Made by a program: the position numbers and the translations under genes. Positions 22,284 to 30,644 of a stretch of 64,000 bases of DNA are shown in pieces. The stretch comes from Mucilaginibacter sp. UR6-1 (lineage in GTDB: Bacteria; Bacteroidota; Bacteroidia; Sphingobacteriales; Sphingobacteriaceae): contig NZ_JAJIWP010000003.1 in the NCBI RefSeq assembly GCF_020880975.1, forward strand, positions 372,001 through 436,000, written 5' to 3'. The notes under the pieces are model-generated. The model was given only the letters and a program-made list of their open reading frames with translations. It was not told where the DNA came from and ran no database searches. The number at the start of each line of letters is the position of its first letter. Position 1 is the stretch's first letter.

Positions 22284-24737
22284 ATGAGATACACTTTATT
22301 GTTTTTTATGCTGATAGTTGTGCCTGTTATAGTTATGGCGCAAACAGGTGAAATAAAAGGCCGTGTAACTGCCGATACCGTTGGCTTGCCTTATGCATCT
22401 GTAAGTGTTGCCGGTACCAAATCAGGTACCCGGGCTGATGCCAATGGTTATTTTGAACTGAAAGGCATCCCGGCAGGTAACCGCAGCATAAATTTTTCGA
22501 GTGTAACTTTTGAGAGTAAGCGTATCAGCGTAAATATTGTTGGCGGGGAGCAGCAAACCATCAACATAAATCTTAAACCGCTTGATACCAAACTAAACGA
22601 GGTGGTGGTAACAGGTGTGTCGCGTGCTACGCAGTTGCGAAAAAATCCGGTGCCGGTGGCGGTACTGTCAAAAAGCACGCTGGAGCGGCAGGTAAGCACC
22701 AATATTATTGAGAGCATAGTAAAAGGGGTGCCCGGTGTTAACGCGGTAACTACAGGACCGAACATATCCAAACCGTTCATCCGCGGATTGGGCTATAACC
22801 GGGTGCTTACCCTGTATGATGGTATACGCCAGGAAGGGCAGCAATGGGGCGATGAACATGGTATTGAAATAGATGCGGACGGTTTAGGCCGGGTAGAAGT
22901 GGTTAAAGGTCCGGCGAGCCTGACTTATGGGTCTGACGCGCTGGCGGGTGTGATCAACATGATCCCGTACATTCAGCCGGATAGCACCGGTTTCAGGGGC
23001 GATGTTACCACCGAATATCATAACAACAACGGCATGGCCGCTACTTCGTTAGGGTTGGCATACAGCAAAAACGATTGGAAGTACAGCGTGCGCGGCACCT
23101 ACAAAATGGCGCACGATTACCGCAACCAAACCGACGGCTATGTGTATAACAGCGGCTTTCGCGAACTGAACTTTACCGGCATTGCCCGTACCGATAAAAA
23201 ATGGGGTTATACCCAGATAGCCGCCACCCTGTACCACAATTTGCAGGAGATACCCGATGGTAGCCGTGATTCGCTTACCCGCAGGTTTACCAAACAGGTG
23301 GCCGCGAATGACGATATCAAGAACCGTCCGCTGGTTACTGATGATGAATTGCGTACGTATGCCATTGCGCCATTGCATCAAAACATAAAGCATTACCGGG
23401 TGTATTCGCAAAGCCAATTCAAGGTAGGCGAGGGGAGCATCAACGCGCTGGTGGGTGTGCAGCAAAACATAAGGCAGGAGTACACGCACCCTACAGCGTT
23501 AAAACAAGCCGCGCTGGATATTGTACTGAACACATTGAACTACGAAGCCCGCTATAATATGCCGGTATTTGCGGGTATCGAGAGCACCATAGGTGCTAAT
23601 GGCTTTTACCAAACCAACCGCAATAAAAACGCTACTGATTTCCCGATACCTGATTATAATTTGTTTGATATAGGCACTTACATTTTTGCCAAAAAAAGCT
23701 GGGGTAAGGTTGATGTTTCGGGCGGATTGCGGTATGATAACCGCCACATTAAGTGGAACGATTTTTACGTAGGAATTGACAAGCAAACCGGATTCGGTAA
23801 AAAAGAACAAGCAAATGCTCCTGGTGCACAATTGCAATTCCCGGAGTTTGATAAAAACTACACCGGTTTTTCCGGAAGTTTAGGCTTAACCTATAACATA
23901 ACCGAACGATTGCTGATAAAAGCCAATGTGGCACGGGGCTATCGTGCGCCAAACATTACCGAGATTGGCTCCAACGGGCTCGACCCGGGGGCGCACATCG
24001 TGTACCTGGGTAACCGCACGTTTAAGCCGGAGTTCAGCCTGCAGCAGGATGTTGGCTTTATTGCTTACCTGCGCCATATGGATATTATGGCCGAGCTTTT
24101 TAATAACAACATCGATAATTATATATACCAGGCTCGTTTAACCGACGCTAACGGCAACCCGGTGGTAATTGTTGAGGGTAACAGCACGTATCAATACCAG
24201 CAATCAAAAGCGCGGTTGTATGGTGCCGAGTTCACCCTCAACCTGCATCCCGAAGGATTAAAATGGCTGAGCTTTAACAATAGCCTCTCCTACGTGCGCG
24301 GGATCAATAAAAACGAGGCGCTGATAGAACAATCAAACGGCGCCGCCAAGAACCTGCCATTTATACCGCCGCTGCATGTGCGCTCGCAACTGCGCTTTAA
24401 GCTGGATGCTGAATATGGTGCATTCTCCAAAATTTACGCGGGTGTTGAGGCTGACATCTACTCGGCACAAAATAAATTTTACGCCCTTGATAATACCGAA
24501 ACCTATACCCCCGGCTACACACTTATTAATTTAAGCGCGGGCACCACCATCAAAACCACATCCGACAAAAAATACCTCGAACTTTTTTTTCAGGCTGACA
24601 ATGTATTTGATAAGGTATATCAATCCAATCTTAACCGTTTAAAATACTTCGAGTATTACCAATCATCACCTAACGGCAGGCTGGGTATCTATAACATGGG
24701 CCGCAATTTAAGTGTAAAAGCGATATGGCATTTTTAG
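22284..24737 (+). CDS. TonB-dependent outer membrane receptor, probable metal uptake
   Basis: An 817-residue receptor. Signal peptide at 1-20 (VIVMA-Q), then a carboxypeptidase-regulatory-like beta domain (GEIKGRVTADTVGLPYASVSV, about 21-100), a plug domain (LNEVVVTGVSR, KPFIRGLGYNRVLTLYDGIRQEGQ, cut), and a 22-strand barrel ending in KAIWHF. The ATG at 22284 is preferred: it starts the signal peptide, and a TATGTTTG promoter-like box (22262-22269) overlaps the earlier ATG at 22263. The divergent DtxR/MntR-type regulator and the palindrome between them suggest that the substrate is a metal or metal chelate. SusD partner absent, so not a polysaccharide system. Confidence 0.9.
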   Translation: MRYTLLFFMLIVVPVIVMAQTGEIKGRVTADTVGLPYASVSVAGTKSGTRADANGYFELKGIPAGNRSINFSSVTFESKRISVNIVGGEQQTININLKPLDTKLNEVVVTGVSRATQLRKNPVPVAVLSKSTLERQVSTNIIESIVKGVPGVNAVTTGPNISKPFIRGLGYNRVLTLYDGIRQEGQQWGDEHGIEIDADGLGRVEVVKGPASLTYGSDALAGVINMIPYIQPDSTGFRGDVTTEYHNNNGMAATSLGLAYSKNDWKYSVRGTYKMAHDYRNQTDGYVYNSGFRELNFTGIARTDKKWGYTQIAATLYHNLQEIPDGSRDSLTRRFTKQVAANDDIKNRPLVTDDELRTYAIAPLHQNIKHYRVYSQSQFKVGEGSINALVGVQQNIRQEYTHPTALKQAALDIVLNTLNYEARYNMPVFAGIESTIGANGFYQTNRNKNATDFPIPDYNLFDIGTYIFAKKSWGKVDVSGGLRYDNRHIKWNDFYVGIDKQTGFGKKEQANAPGAQLQFPEFDKNYTGFSGSLGLTYNITERLLIKANVARGYRAPNITEIGSNGLDPGAHIVYLGNRTFKPEFSLQQDVGFIAYLRHMDIMAELFNNNIDNYIYQARLTDANGNPVVIVEGNSTYQYQQSKARLYGAEFTLNLHPEGLKWLSFNNSLSYVRGINKNEALIEQSNGAAKNLPFIPPLHVRSQLRFKLDAEYGAFSKIYAGVEADIYSAQNKFYALDNTETYTPGYTLINLSAGTTIKTTSDKKYLELFFQADNVFDKVYQSNLNRLKYFEYYQSSPNGRLGIYNMGRNLSVKAIWHF

Positions 24738-24747
24738 CGAAGCTTAC

Positions 24748-24806
24748 TCCAGTCCCTCTTTTCGCTTGCGAAGAGAGGGATGTCAAGCGTAGCGATGACA
24801 GGGTGA
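24748..24806. repeat. Short palindromic repeat element
   Basis: AGTCCCTCTTTTCGCTTGCG with AAGAGAGGGATG forms a hairpin (CCCTCTT / AAGAGAGGG), followed by TCAAGCGTAGCGATGACAGGGTGAG. It resembles the other intergenic repeats in style but is not a copy of them. The rest of the gap to 24987 is AT-rich with no features. Confidence 0.5.
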
Positions 24807-24987
24807 GTTATTTTAGTGAATGTTGGAGTCGTATTTTGATGATATGGTTAAATAATATTCGCCGGTGAATTAACCTTTCAGTATTTTATCTGTCAAACTT
24901 AAACCCTGAGATTTAAAAATTACTCATCAGCGTTTAATATTTAGATTTTAGAAATTAGTGTTTAGATTTTAGCATTTTTGCCTTTAT

Positions 24988-25512
24988 ATGAAAAACTACA
25001 AAATATTATTATCTGCCGCGGCGCTGGCACTGGCATCATGCAGTGTAAGCAACAATAGTTCAAACAACGGCGATTCAACCGCCAGCAGTATCGATTCAAC
25101 TACCCAAAATCAGGATGCACCAAAAACAATATATGCTACTATGCAAATTGCCGATACTGTAAAGATTGGCCAGCCGGTGAACCTGAAATTTACAGTTTAC
25201 AACCCTGCTGATACCGCATCAAAATTTCTGAAATGGCATACCCCGTTCGAGCCGCCTTTAAGCAAATATGTTGATATTAAGGGAGAAGACGGGCAGGAAG
25301 CCAACTACAAAGGCGCTATGGCTAAACGTATGATGCCGCCACCTGCCGACAGCTACATTAATGTTGCCCCTGGCGACAGCACTTCTGCTACAGCCGACCT
25401 GTCAAAATCATACGCTATTGAAAAACCGGGTAAATACACCGTGGTATACAACAGCACAGGCGTAAGCGGCCTAACCGTTAAGGATAGCGTGAGCTTTGTG
25501 TACGTAAAATAA
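24988..25512 (+). CDS. Lipoprotein with Ig-like domain resembling M35 peptidase pro-region
   Basis: A 174-residue lipoprotein; lipobox ALASC with lipidated C17. A Ser/Asn/Thr-rich linker (about 18-48) follows, then a beta-sandwich of about 125 residues: IYATMQIADTVKIGQPVNLKF, FLKWHTPFEPPLSKYVDIKG, YKGAMAKRMMPPPADSYINV, YAIEKPGKYTVVY. WHTPxE and AKRxxPPxxSY are, as I recall, characteristic of the non-catalytic N-terminal domain of deuterolysin-like (M35) peptidases, but the HExxH domain is absent. A protease-inhibitor or binding role is possible. The similarity is remembered, not searched. Confidence 0.65.
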   Translation: MKNYKILLSAAALALASCSVSNNSSNNGDSTASSIDSTTQNQDAPKTIYATMQIADTVKIGQPVNLKFTVYNPADTASKFLKWHTPFEPPLSKYVDIKGEDGQEANYKGAMAKRMMPPPADSYINVAPGDSTSATADLSKSYAIEKPGKYTVVYNSTGVSGLTVKDSVSFVYVK

Positions 25513-25534
25513 AACTGATAATGTTTATATGATG

Positions 25535-25567
25535 AGCCTCCCTGAAATTTTTAGGGAGGCTTTTTCT
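25535..25567 (+). terminator. Terminator after the lipoprotein gene
   Basis: Perfect AGCCTCCCT / AGGGAGGCT stem with a 9-base loop, followed by TTTTTCTTT. Confidence 0.9.
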
Positions 25568-25609
25568 TTGATAATTGCCTAAAGAAACCCAACTTCGCAG
25601 TCCGAAAAA

Positions 25610-27865
25610 ATGATGCTTATGGTAACCCATTTCAAAAAAATTGCCGCCGAACTTGCTGTTGCCGAAAAACAGGTAAGCGCAACCGCTAACCTGCTGGACG
25701 AAGGCGCTACCGTGCCCTTTATATCGCGCTACCGTAAGGAACTGACAGGCAGTTTGGATGAGGTGCAGGTAGCCGCCGTGCGCGACCGCCTGCAGCAACT
25801 GCGCGATCTGGATAAGCGTCGGGAAGCCATCCTGAAATCATTGGCTGATATGGGTAAACTAACACCGGAGCTGGAGGCTAAGATCAATGAGGCTGAAACG
25901 ATGGTATCGTTAGAGGATATCTACCTGCCGTATCGCCCTAAGCGTAAAACACGTGCTACCACCGCCCGCGAAAAGGGTTTACAGCCTTTGGCCGATGCCC
26001 TGCTTCAGCAAAACAGGTTTGATGTGGATGCCGAAGCTGAAAAATATATCGATACCGAAAAAGGCGTTGCCGATGTTAACGAAGCCCTTGCCGGTGCACG
26101 TGATATTATTGCCGAGTACATTAGCGAACATGCCGATACTCGCACCAAAATGCGTGAACTGTTCATCGAAAAAGGCACCATACAAAGCAAGGTGGTTGAC
26201 GGTAAGGAGCAGGAAGGTATTAAGTATAAAGATTATTTTGATTGGAGCGAAGCGGTAAAAACCGCGCCATCGCACCGTATACTGGCCATGCGCCGCGGCG
26301 AAAAGGAGGAAGTACTTTGGCTTGATATTAAACCGGCAGATGATGAAGCGACCGGTTTATTAGAGAAGGTGTTTATAAAAGGCAATAACCCCGCATCGCA
26401 ACAGGTACAGTTAGCTTTGCTGGATAGTTATAAACGCCTGCTCAAACCATCGATGGAAACCGAGGTGCGCCTGTTCACAAAAAAGAAGGCTGATGAAGAG
26501 GCCATCCGCGTATTTGCCGAGAATGCCCGCCAGTTGTTGCTGAGCGCTCCGCTTGGGCAAAAACGTGTTATGGCTATCGACCCTGGTTTCCGTACCGGCT
26601 GCAAGGTGGTTTGTTTGGATGAACAGGGCAAACTGCTCGAAAACGCCACCATATACCCGCACACCGGTGCAGGCAACGTTAAGGAAGCCGAGAAAACGGT
26701 TAAGTACTTAACAGATCAATACCAAATACAGGCCATAGCCATAGGCAACGGCACCGCCGGGCGCGAAACCGAAGTTTTTGTACGTGGATTGAATTTAGCG
26801 GATGTTACCATCGTGATGGTGAACGAAAGCGGCGCTTCGATCTACTCCGCGTCAGATGTTGCCCGTGAGGAATTTCCGGATAAGGATGTTACCGTACGTG
26901 GCGCGGTATCTATCGGTCGCAGGCTGATGGATCCCTTGGCCGAGCTGGTAAAGATCGATCCGAAATCAATAGGCGTAGGCCAATACCAGCACGATGTGGA
27001 TCAAAATAAATTGCAAACCTCGCTGGATGATACAGTGATCAGTTGCGTAAACGCCGTTGGTGTAGAGTTGAACACGGCTTCAAAGCAGATACTGGCTTAT
27101 ATATCAGGCCTCGGGCCGCAGTTAGCACAAAATATTGTTACCTATCGTGATCAGAACGGCGCTTTTAAACGCCGTGACGAACTGCGTAAGGTTGCCCGCC
27201 TTGGTGATAAAGCCTATGAGCAGGCCGCTGGCTTTTTACGCATCCGCGATGCCGCGAACCCGCTTGATGCCAGTGCCGTACATCCCGAGCGTTATCAATT
27301 AGTAGAACAAATGGCTAAGGATCATAATTGCTCTGTAAAAGAATTAATGACCGAAGATAAGCTGCGCAAAAGCATCAGCCTGCAAAAATATGTGTCGGAC
27401 ACGGTAGGCCTGCCCACCCTGAACGATATTATGGCCGAGCTGGCTAAACCGGGTCGCGACCCGCGTGAGCAGTTTGAGGCCTTTAGCTTTACCGATGGTG
27501 TTAATGCCATCAGCGACCTGAAAGTGGGCATGAAACTACCGGGCATCGTAACCAACATCACCAACTTTGGTGCTTTTGTGGATATTGGCGTACACCAGGA
27601 TGGCCTGGTGCACCTGAGCCAGATCACCAACCGTTTTATTAAAGATCCGAACGAGGTATTAAAGGTACATCAAAAGGTGGAGGTGCGGGTTACTGAGGTT
27701 GATGTTAACCGCAAACGCATCTCGCTATCAATGAAGGATGACGAAAAACCTGCCGCACATCGTCGTAACGATAACAACAGGGGGGCATCCACCCAAAAAA
27801 GTAAGCCACACCCGGAAACGGATATGGCTGCTAAGCTGGCTGCTTTAAAAAGTAAGTTCAAGTAA
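25610..27865 (+). CDS. tex: Tex-family RNA-binding protein
   Basis: A 751-residue protein of the Tex/YhgF family, nucleic-acid-binding and linked to transcription. Order of parts: N-terminal helical Tex domain (FISRYRKELTGSLDEVQVAAVRDR; YLPYRPKRKTRATTAREKGLQPLA, cut), a YqgF-like RNase H fold (MAIDPGFRTGCKVVCLDEQG, about 322-341), helix-hairpin-helix repeats (GLGPQLAQNIVTYRDQNGAF; LGDKAYEQAAGFLRI) and a C-terminal S1 domain (PGIVTNITNFGAFVDIGVHQDGLVH, about 645-715). Length is normal for the family. ATGs at 25610, 25613 and 25619 are all possible starts. The tail after S1 is basic and disordered. Confidence 0.93.
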   Translation: MMLMVTHFKKIAAELAVAEKQVSATANLLDEGATVPFISRYRKELTGSLDEVQVAAVRDRLQQLRDLDKRREAILKSLADMGKLTPELEAKINEAETMVSLEDIYLPYRPKRKTRATTAREKGLQPLADALLQQNRFDVDAEAEKYIDTEKGVADVNEALAGARDIIAEYISEHADTRTKMRELFIEKGTIQSKVVDGKEQEGIKYKDYFDWSEAVKTAPSHRILAMRRGEKEEVLWLDIKPADDEATGLLEKVFIKGNNPASQQVQLALLDSYKRLLKPSMETEVRLFTKKKADEEAIRVFAENARQLLLSAPLGQKRVMAIDPGFRTGCKVVCLDEQGKLLENATIYPHTGAGNVKEAEKTVKYLTDQYQIQAIAIGNGTAGRETEVFVRGLNLADVTIVMVNESGASIYSASDVAREEFPDKDVTVRGAVSIGRRLMDPLAELVKIDPKSIGVGQYQHDVDQNKLQTSLDDTVISCVNAVGVELNTASKQILAYISGLGPQLAQNIVTYRDQNGAFKRRDELRKVARLGDKAYEQAAGFLRIRDAANPLDASAVHPERYQLVEQMAKDHNCSVKELMTEDKLRKSISLQKYVSDTVGLPTLNDIMAELAKPGRDPREQFEAFSFTDGVNAISDLKVGMKLPGIVTNITNFGAFVDIGVHQDGLVHLSQITNRFIKDPNEVLKVHQKVEVRVTEVDVNRKRISLSMKDDEKPAAHRRNDNNRGASTQKSKPHPETDMAAKLAALKSKFK

Positions 27866-27869
27866 AAAA

Positions 27870-28346
27870 TTATTCCAGTGTTATTTGGCGTTTAATGCTT
27901 TCCTCGAGTGAAATGAATGTTTCGGTACGCTGAATGCCGCTTACGCTTTGTATATGCTCGTTCAGCACTTCGCGCAGGTGATTGGTATCGTGGCATACAA
28001 TTTTGGCAAAAATGCTCCAGCTACCGGTGGTATAATGCAGTTCAACAATCTCGTTGATCTTTTTTAACTGTGCTACTGCCTCCTGGTATTGCGAGCCTTT
28101 TTCAAGATAGATACCCAAAAAAGCGGTTATGTCATACCCGAGTTTTTGAGGATCAACCTCAAGGCTCGCGCCCTTGATCACGCCCATCTCCTCAAGCTTT
28201 TTCATACGTACGTGTATGGTACCGCCTGATACGATCAACTCTTTAGCGATCTCGGTATACGGGGTAGTTGCATTTTTCATCAGGATTGATAATATCTGAA
28301 TATCCAGATTATCAATTTCTAAATTTTGGGCTTTTCTGTGGGGCAT
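27870..28346 (-). CDS. Lrp/AsnC-family transcriptional regulator
   Basis: A 158-residue regulator. The N-terminal helix-turn-helix is DIQILSILMKNATTPYTEIAKELIVSGGTIHVRMKKLEEMGVI (about 16-58, shown here as one region), followed by the ligand-binding RAM domain (ITAFLGIYLEKG, VELHYTTGSWSIFAKIVC, VSGIQRTETFISL). Such proteins sense amino acids and act as dimers to octamers. It is transcribed away from the tRNA-like RNA unit at 28458-28817, with about 110 bases between the gene start and that transcription start. Targets unknown. Confidence 0.88.
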   Translation of the reverse strand: MPHRKAQNLEIDNLDIQILSILMKNATTPYTEIAKELIVSGGTIHVRMKKLEEMGVIKGASLEVDPQKLGYDITAFLGIYLEKGSQYQEAVAQLKKINEIVELHYTTGSWSIFAKIVCHDTNHLREVLNEHIQSVSGIQRTETFISLEESIKRQITLE

Positions 28347-28419
28347 AAATTAGAAAATCTATATTTTAATACAAGTTTAATTAAAACTTGCATAAAAATA
28401 AAATTATTTTGTTGAAATA

Positions 28420-28451
28420 TTTGCAAGAATTTAATAACTCCTTTAAATTTG
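28420..28451 (+). promoter_or_regulatory. Promoter of the tRNA-like RNA unit
   Basis: TTTG at 28420-28423 and TAAATTTG at 28444-28451, 20 bases apart, a full match to the Bacteroidota housekeeping consensus (TTTG / TAnnTTTG). Expected transcription start near 28458, about 40 bases before the first RNA. Confidence 0.75.
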
Positions 28452-28497
28452 TATTAAGCAAATGAGAAATGCTTAACGTTCTTTTTTAACAAAAATA

Positions 28498-28610
28498 CTG
28501 TTGGGTGGTGAAATTTTTGGCAGACACACCTCCTTGTCCCGGTGGCGGAGATCATAGGAAACCCGAAGCGGGCTAACTACTCTGTGGAGGTTCGAATCCT
28601 TCCCCAACAG
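28498..28610 (+). ncRNA. tRNA-like RNA, copy 1 (non-canonical)
   Basis: The segment folds like a class II tRNA: acceptor stem CTGTTGGG / CCCAACAG (8 bp, or 7 bp plus G73), D-arm GTG..TTGGCAGACAC very like tRNA-Leu, T-arm GGAGG-TTCGAAT-CCTTC with a canonical T loop. The rest is abnormal. The anticodon position (CCTCC-TTGTCCC-GGTGG) has a T-T mismatch in the stem and C at position 37; read literally it gives anticodon GTC. The variable arm is about 40 bases: outer stem CGGAG / CTCTG, inner hairpin CCCG-AAG-CGGG, flanked by GGAAAC and TAACTA. It contains CACCTCCTT (28527-28535), identical to the 16S rRNA anti-Shine-Dalgarno segment. I recognise no named family. Confidence 0.75.
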
Positions 28611-28611
28611 C

Positions 28612-28627
28612 ATCCGATGGCTCGGAT
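28612..28627 (+). other. Spacer hairpin between the two tRNA-like RNAs
   Basis: ATCCGA-TGGC-TCGGAT, a perfect 6-bp hairpin occupying most of the 22-base spacer. It may help processing of the joint transcript. Confidence 0.6.
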
Positions 28628-28632
28628 AAATA

Positions 28633-28748
28633 CTGTAGGATGGTGAAATTTTGGCAGACACACCTCCTTGTCCCGGTGGCGGAGAACCTGGGAAACTCTT
28701 AGCAATAAGAATAACCACTCCGTGGAGGTTCGACTCCTTCTCCTACAG
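28633..28748 (+). ncRNA. tRNA-like RNA, copy 2 (non-canonical)
   Basis: Paralogue of the RNA at 28498-28610. The D-arm and anticodon-like arm are identical apart from one fewer T in the D loop, including CACCTCCTT at 28661-28669. Other helices differ but remain paired: acceptor CTGTAGGA / TCCTACAG, variable-arm stem CGGAG / CTCCG, inner hairpin TCTTA-GCAA-TAAGA. GGAAAC and TAACCA flank the inner hairpin as in copy 1. T-arm: GGAGG-TTCGACT-CCTTC. Compensating changes in three helices indicate that both copies are maintained as structured RNAs, not decaying tRNA genes. No CCA is encoded. Confidence 0.75.
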
Positions 28749-28782
28749 CTCTTCTCATAATTTAGGTTTATAATTGGTTAGT

Positions 28783-28817
28783 AAAGGCCCCTGCCCATCA
28801 GGGGCTTTGCTTTTTTA
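28783..28817 (+). terminator. Terminator of the tRNA-like RNA unit
   Basis: AAAGGCCCCTG / CAGGGGCTTT hairpin with loop CCCAT, followed by GCTTTTTT. The T run is on the plus side only, so it closes a rightward transcript, confirming the direction of the RNA genes. Confidence 0.9.
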
Positions 28818-28848
28818 TAAGGTTTTTGAGTCAAAAACTTATTAAGAA

Positions 28849-29868
28849 CTACCTCTTCTCCAGCCCAAACACCTCCGCCAGTAATTCATACGATCTCAAT
28901 CTGTCCTTAAAATCCTCACAAATGGTTACCGCTATTATTTCGTTTACCTGGTATTCTTCGGCCAGGGCGGTAAGTTTTTGTTTGAGCTCATCGGGCTTGC
29001 CGGTAATTATACGCTTGCTATGGTGAATAAGCCTGTCCACCTCGGGTTGGCTGTACACAAAATCCTTTACATCATCATACGTTAGCGGACCAATAGGACC
29101 GCCACGCTCAAACTGTAAAAAGCGGTGCTCCATTACCGCACGGTGTTGCATAAGCTTTTCTTCATCTTCTGAGCAAAAAACAAACAGCGCTACGTTAGCC
29201 TGCGGCTCAGGCATATCCTCTGATGGCTGAAAGCGCTCGCGGTAGAGCTGTACAGCCGCTGCGCCGCCATTAGGGTTAATGAAGTGGGCGTATGATAACC
29301 CCATGCCAAAATGAGCCGCAAACAAGCCGCTTTGCCCGCTGGAGCTTAGCAGCCACATGCCCGGCACGGTTTGTACCTGTGGTATAGCCCGTATCTTAGC
29401 TTTGATGGTGCCCGGTTCGCCTCGGTCATGAAAATAGTCCACCAGATCGGCAAGCTGTTCAATAAAATCCTGTTCCCTGAATTGGTTAGATGGGTTGAGT
29501 ATGCCTGCGGTAATACGGTCGGTGCCCGGCGCACGGCCCATCCCCAGGTCTATACGGCCGGGAAACAGGGCTTCCAGCATCCTGAAATTCTCTGCAACCT
29601 TCAGCGTACTGTGGTTAGGCATCATAATACCACCCGAGCCAATGCGCAGATGTTTGGTTACGCCTGCCAGGTGGGCTATCAACACTTCGGGTGTTGAGCC
29701 GGCCAGTATGCCGGTGTTATGATGTTCGGACACCCAAAAGCGGTGGTAGCCCAGTTTATCAGTAAGTTGTGCAAGTGCTATAGTTTCCTGAACGGCCTGC
29801 ACGGCAGTAGCGCCTTTGCGCACCGGCGATTGGTCAAGAACGCTAAGTGTTAATTTATTTGTACCCAT
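28849..29868 (-). CDS. Luciferase-like flavin-dependent oxidoreductase
   Basis: A 339-residue TIM-barrel enzyme of the bacterial luciferase-like monooxygenase family, small single-component branch. Typical segments: LSVLDQSPVRKGATAVQAVQETI (cut), LGYHRFWVSEHHNTGILAGSTPEVLIAHLAGVT, RIGSGGIMMPNHSTLKVAE, FPGRIDLGMGRAPGTD. It probably uses reduced FMN or F420-like flavin; the substrate is unknown. It is often annotated as MsnO8-like LLM oxidoreductase. It is a single-gene unit convergent with the tRNA-like RNA unit; only 32 bases separate its stop from that unit's terminator. Confidence 0.88.
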   Translation of the reverse strand: MGTNKLTLSVLDQSPVRKGATAVQAVQETIALAQLTDKLGYHRFWVSEHHNTGILAGSTPEVLIAHLAGVTKHLRIGSGGIMMPNHSTLKVAENFRMLEALFPGRIDLGMGRAPGTDRITAGILNPSNQFREQDFIEQLADLVDYFHDRGEPGTIKAKIRAIPQVQTVPGMWLLSSSGQSGLFAAHFGMGLSYAHFINPNGGAAAVQLYRERFQPSEDMPEPQANVALFVFCSEDEEKLMQHRAVMEHRFLQFERGGPIGPLTYDDVKDFVYSQPEVDRLIHHSKRIITGKPDELKQKLTALAEEYQVNEIIAVTICEDFKDRLRSYELLAEVFGLEKR

Positions 29869-29992
29869 GATTACTTTTCGTGGTGCAAAAATAAACCCGT
29901 AATGCGTTTGGATTTGATCATTACAGCGTTTATGGCATTCAGATTACGCTGTGCTATATAATGTTGATGTTATCAGCATTGCTGAAGCTGCA

Positions 29993-30586
29993 TCAATCAG
30001 CATGCCTTTTGTAATAGCCGAGGCCTAATGTAGCTCCTAAACCAACGTGGCTGTATTTTGAAATATTGCCGAATAATTTTAGGCCAACTGCGCCGCCAAT
30101 GCTATATCGTGCCTTTTTTTTCCTGAACCAGTTTATATTGATCTCCCACGGAAAACCGATGTAACGGCTGTTATGGTTAATTGCATCTTGGGATGTATAT
30201 GATAACTGGTTCCTTTTATTAAATGATGTACCTATTGATGCACTCATGTTATTGATGCTTTGGCCATACAATATGCCAAACTCATCATAATCAGGAGAGT
30301 AAGTTACCGGCGGCGTGGTGTAAAGATGTTCGCCTTGCGTTGCATGTAGCGCTTTTATAGTAAAGATGTGCTGGTTGTATTGATAGTTAAGTTCAGCACC
30401 TAAATTAAGCCCATGGTTACCGGCGCCAAAAAGGGTGTTAAAAAAAATGACGGGGTTGCTTTTTATAGCCGTGTCCCGCATAGGGGCTTTGAAGGATTTT
30501 GCACTGTTTTGGGCATATGCACCAGTAGCTGTAAGCAGAAGAAATAGCAGCAATGTTTTGATTATAATAAAGGTTAAGTACCTCAA
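29993..30586 (-). CDS. Exported protein of unknown function, probable outer membrane
   Basis: A 197-residue protein with a long hydrophobic signal peptide (residues 1-25, TGAYA-QNS). The mature part shows alternating polar/apolar strands (GLNLGAELNYQYNQHIFTIKAL, SASIGTSF, WEININWFRKKKARYSIGGAVGLKLFG, VGLGATLGLGYYKRH) with glycine-rich turns, suggesting a small beta-barrel, although the last residues (RHAD) lack the usual terminal aromatic. I recognise no family. It is not in an obvious operon. Confidence 0.65.
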   Translation of the reverse strand: MRYLTFIIIKTLLLFLLLTATGAYAQNSAKSFKAPMRDTAIKSNPVIFFNTLFGAGNHGLNLGAELNYQYNQHIFTIKALHATQGEHLYTTPPVTYSPDYDEFGILYGQSINNMSASIGTSFNKRNQLSYTSQDAINHNSRYIGFPWEININWFRKKKARYSIGGAVGLKLFGNISKYSHVGLGATLGLGYYKRHAD

Positions 30587-30614
30587 TATATGAAAAACTA
30601 ATTACTTAAAGCAA

Positions 30615-30639
30615 AACGCCCGGTTTTGTGCCGGGCGTT
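30615..30639 (-). terminator. Terminator of the PhnA-domain gene
   Basis: AACGCCCGG / CCGGGCGTT hairpin with a 7-base loop; on the minus strand it is followed by TTGCTTT. Confidence 0.8.
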
Positions 30640-30644
30640 CTCGT

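Noticed and set aside
28473..28718. Minus-strand protein of 81 residues across the tRNA-like RNAs
   Set aside because: The frame contains GKDSNLH, the usual translation of a reversed tRNA T-arm, and duplicated segments arising from the two RNA copies.
28498..28748. Two ordinary tRNA-Leu genes
   Set aside because: The D-arm is Leu-like, but the discriminator is not A, no Leu anticodon can be placed in a 7-base loop, and the variable arm is about 40 bases with an extra hairpin.
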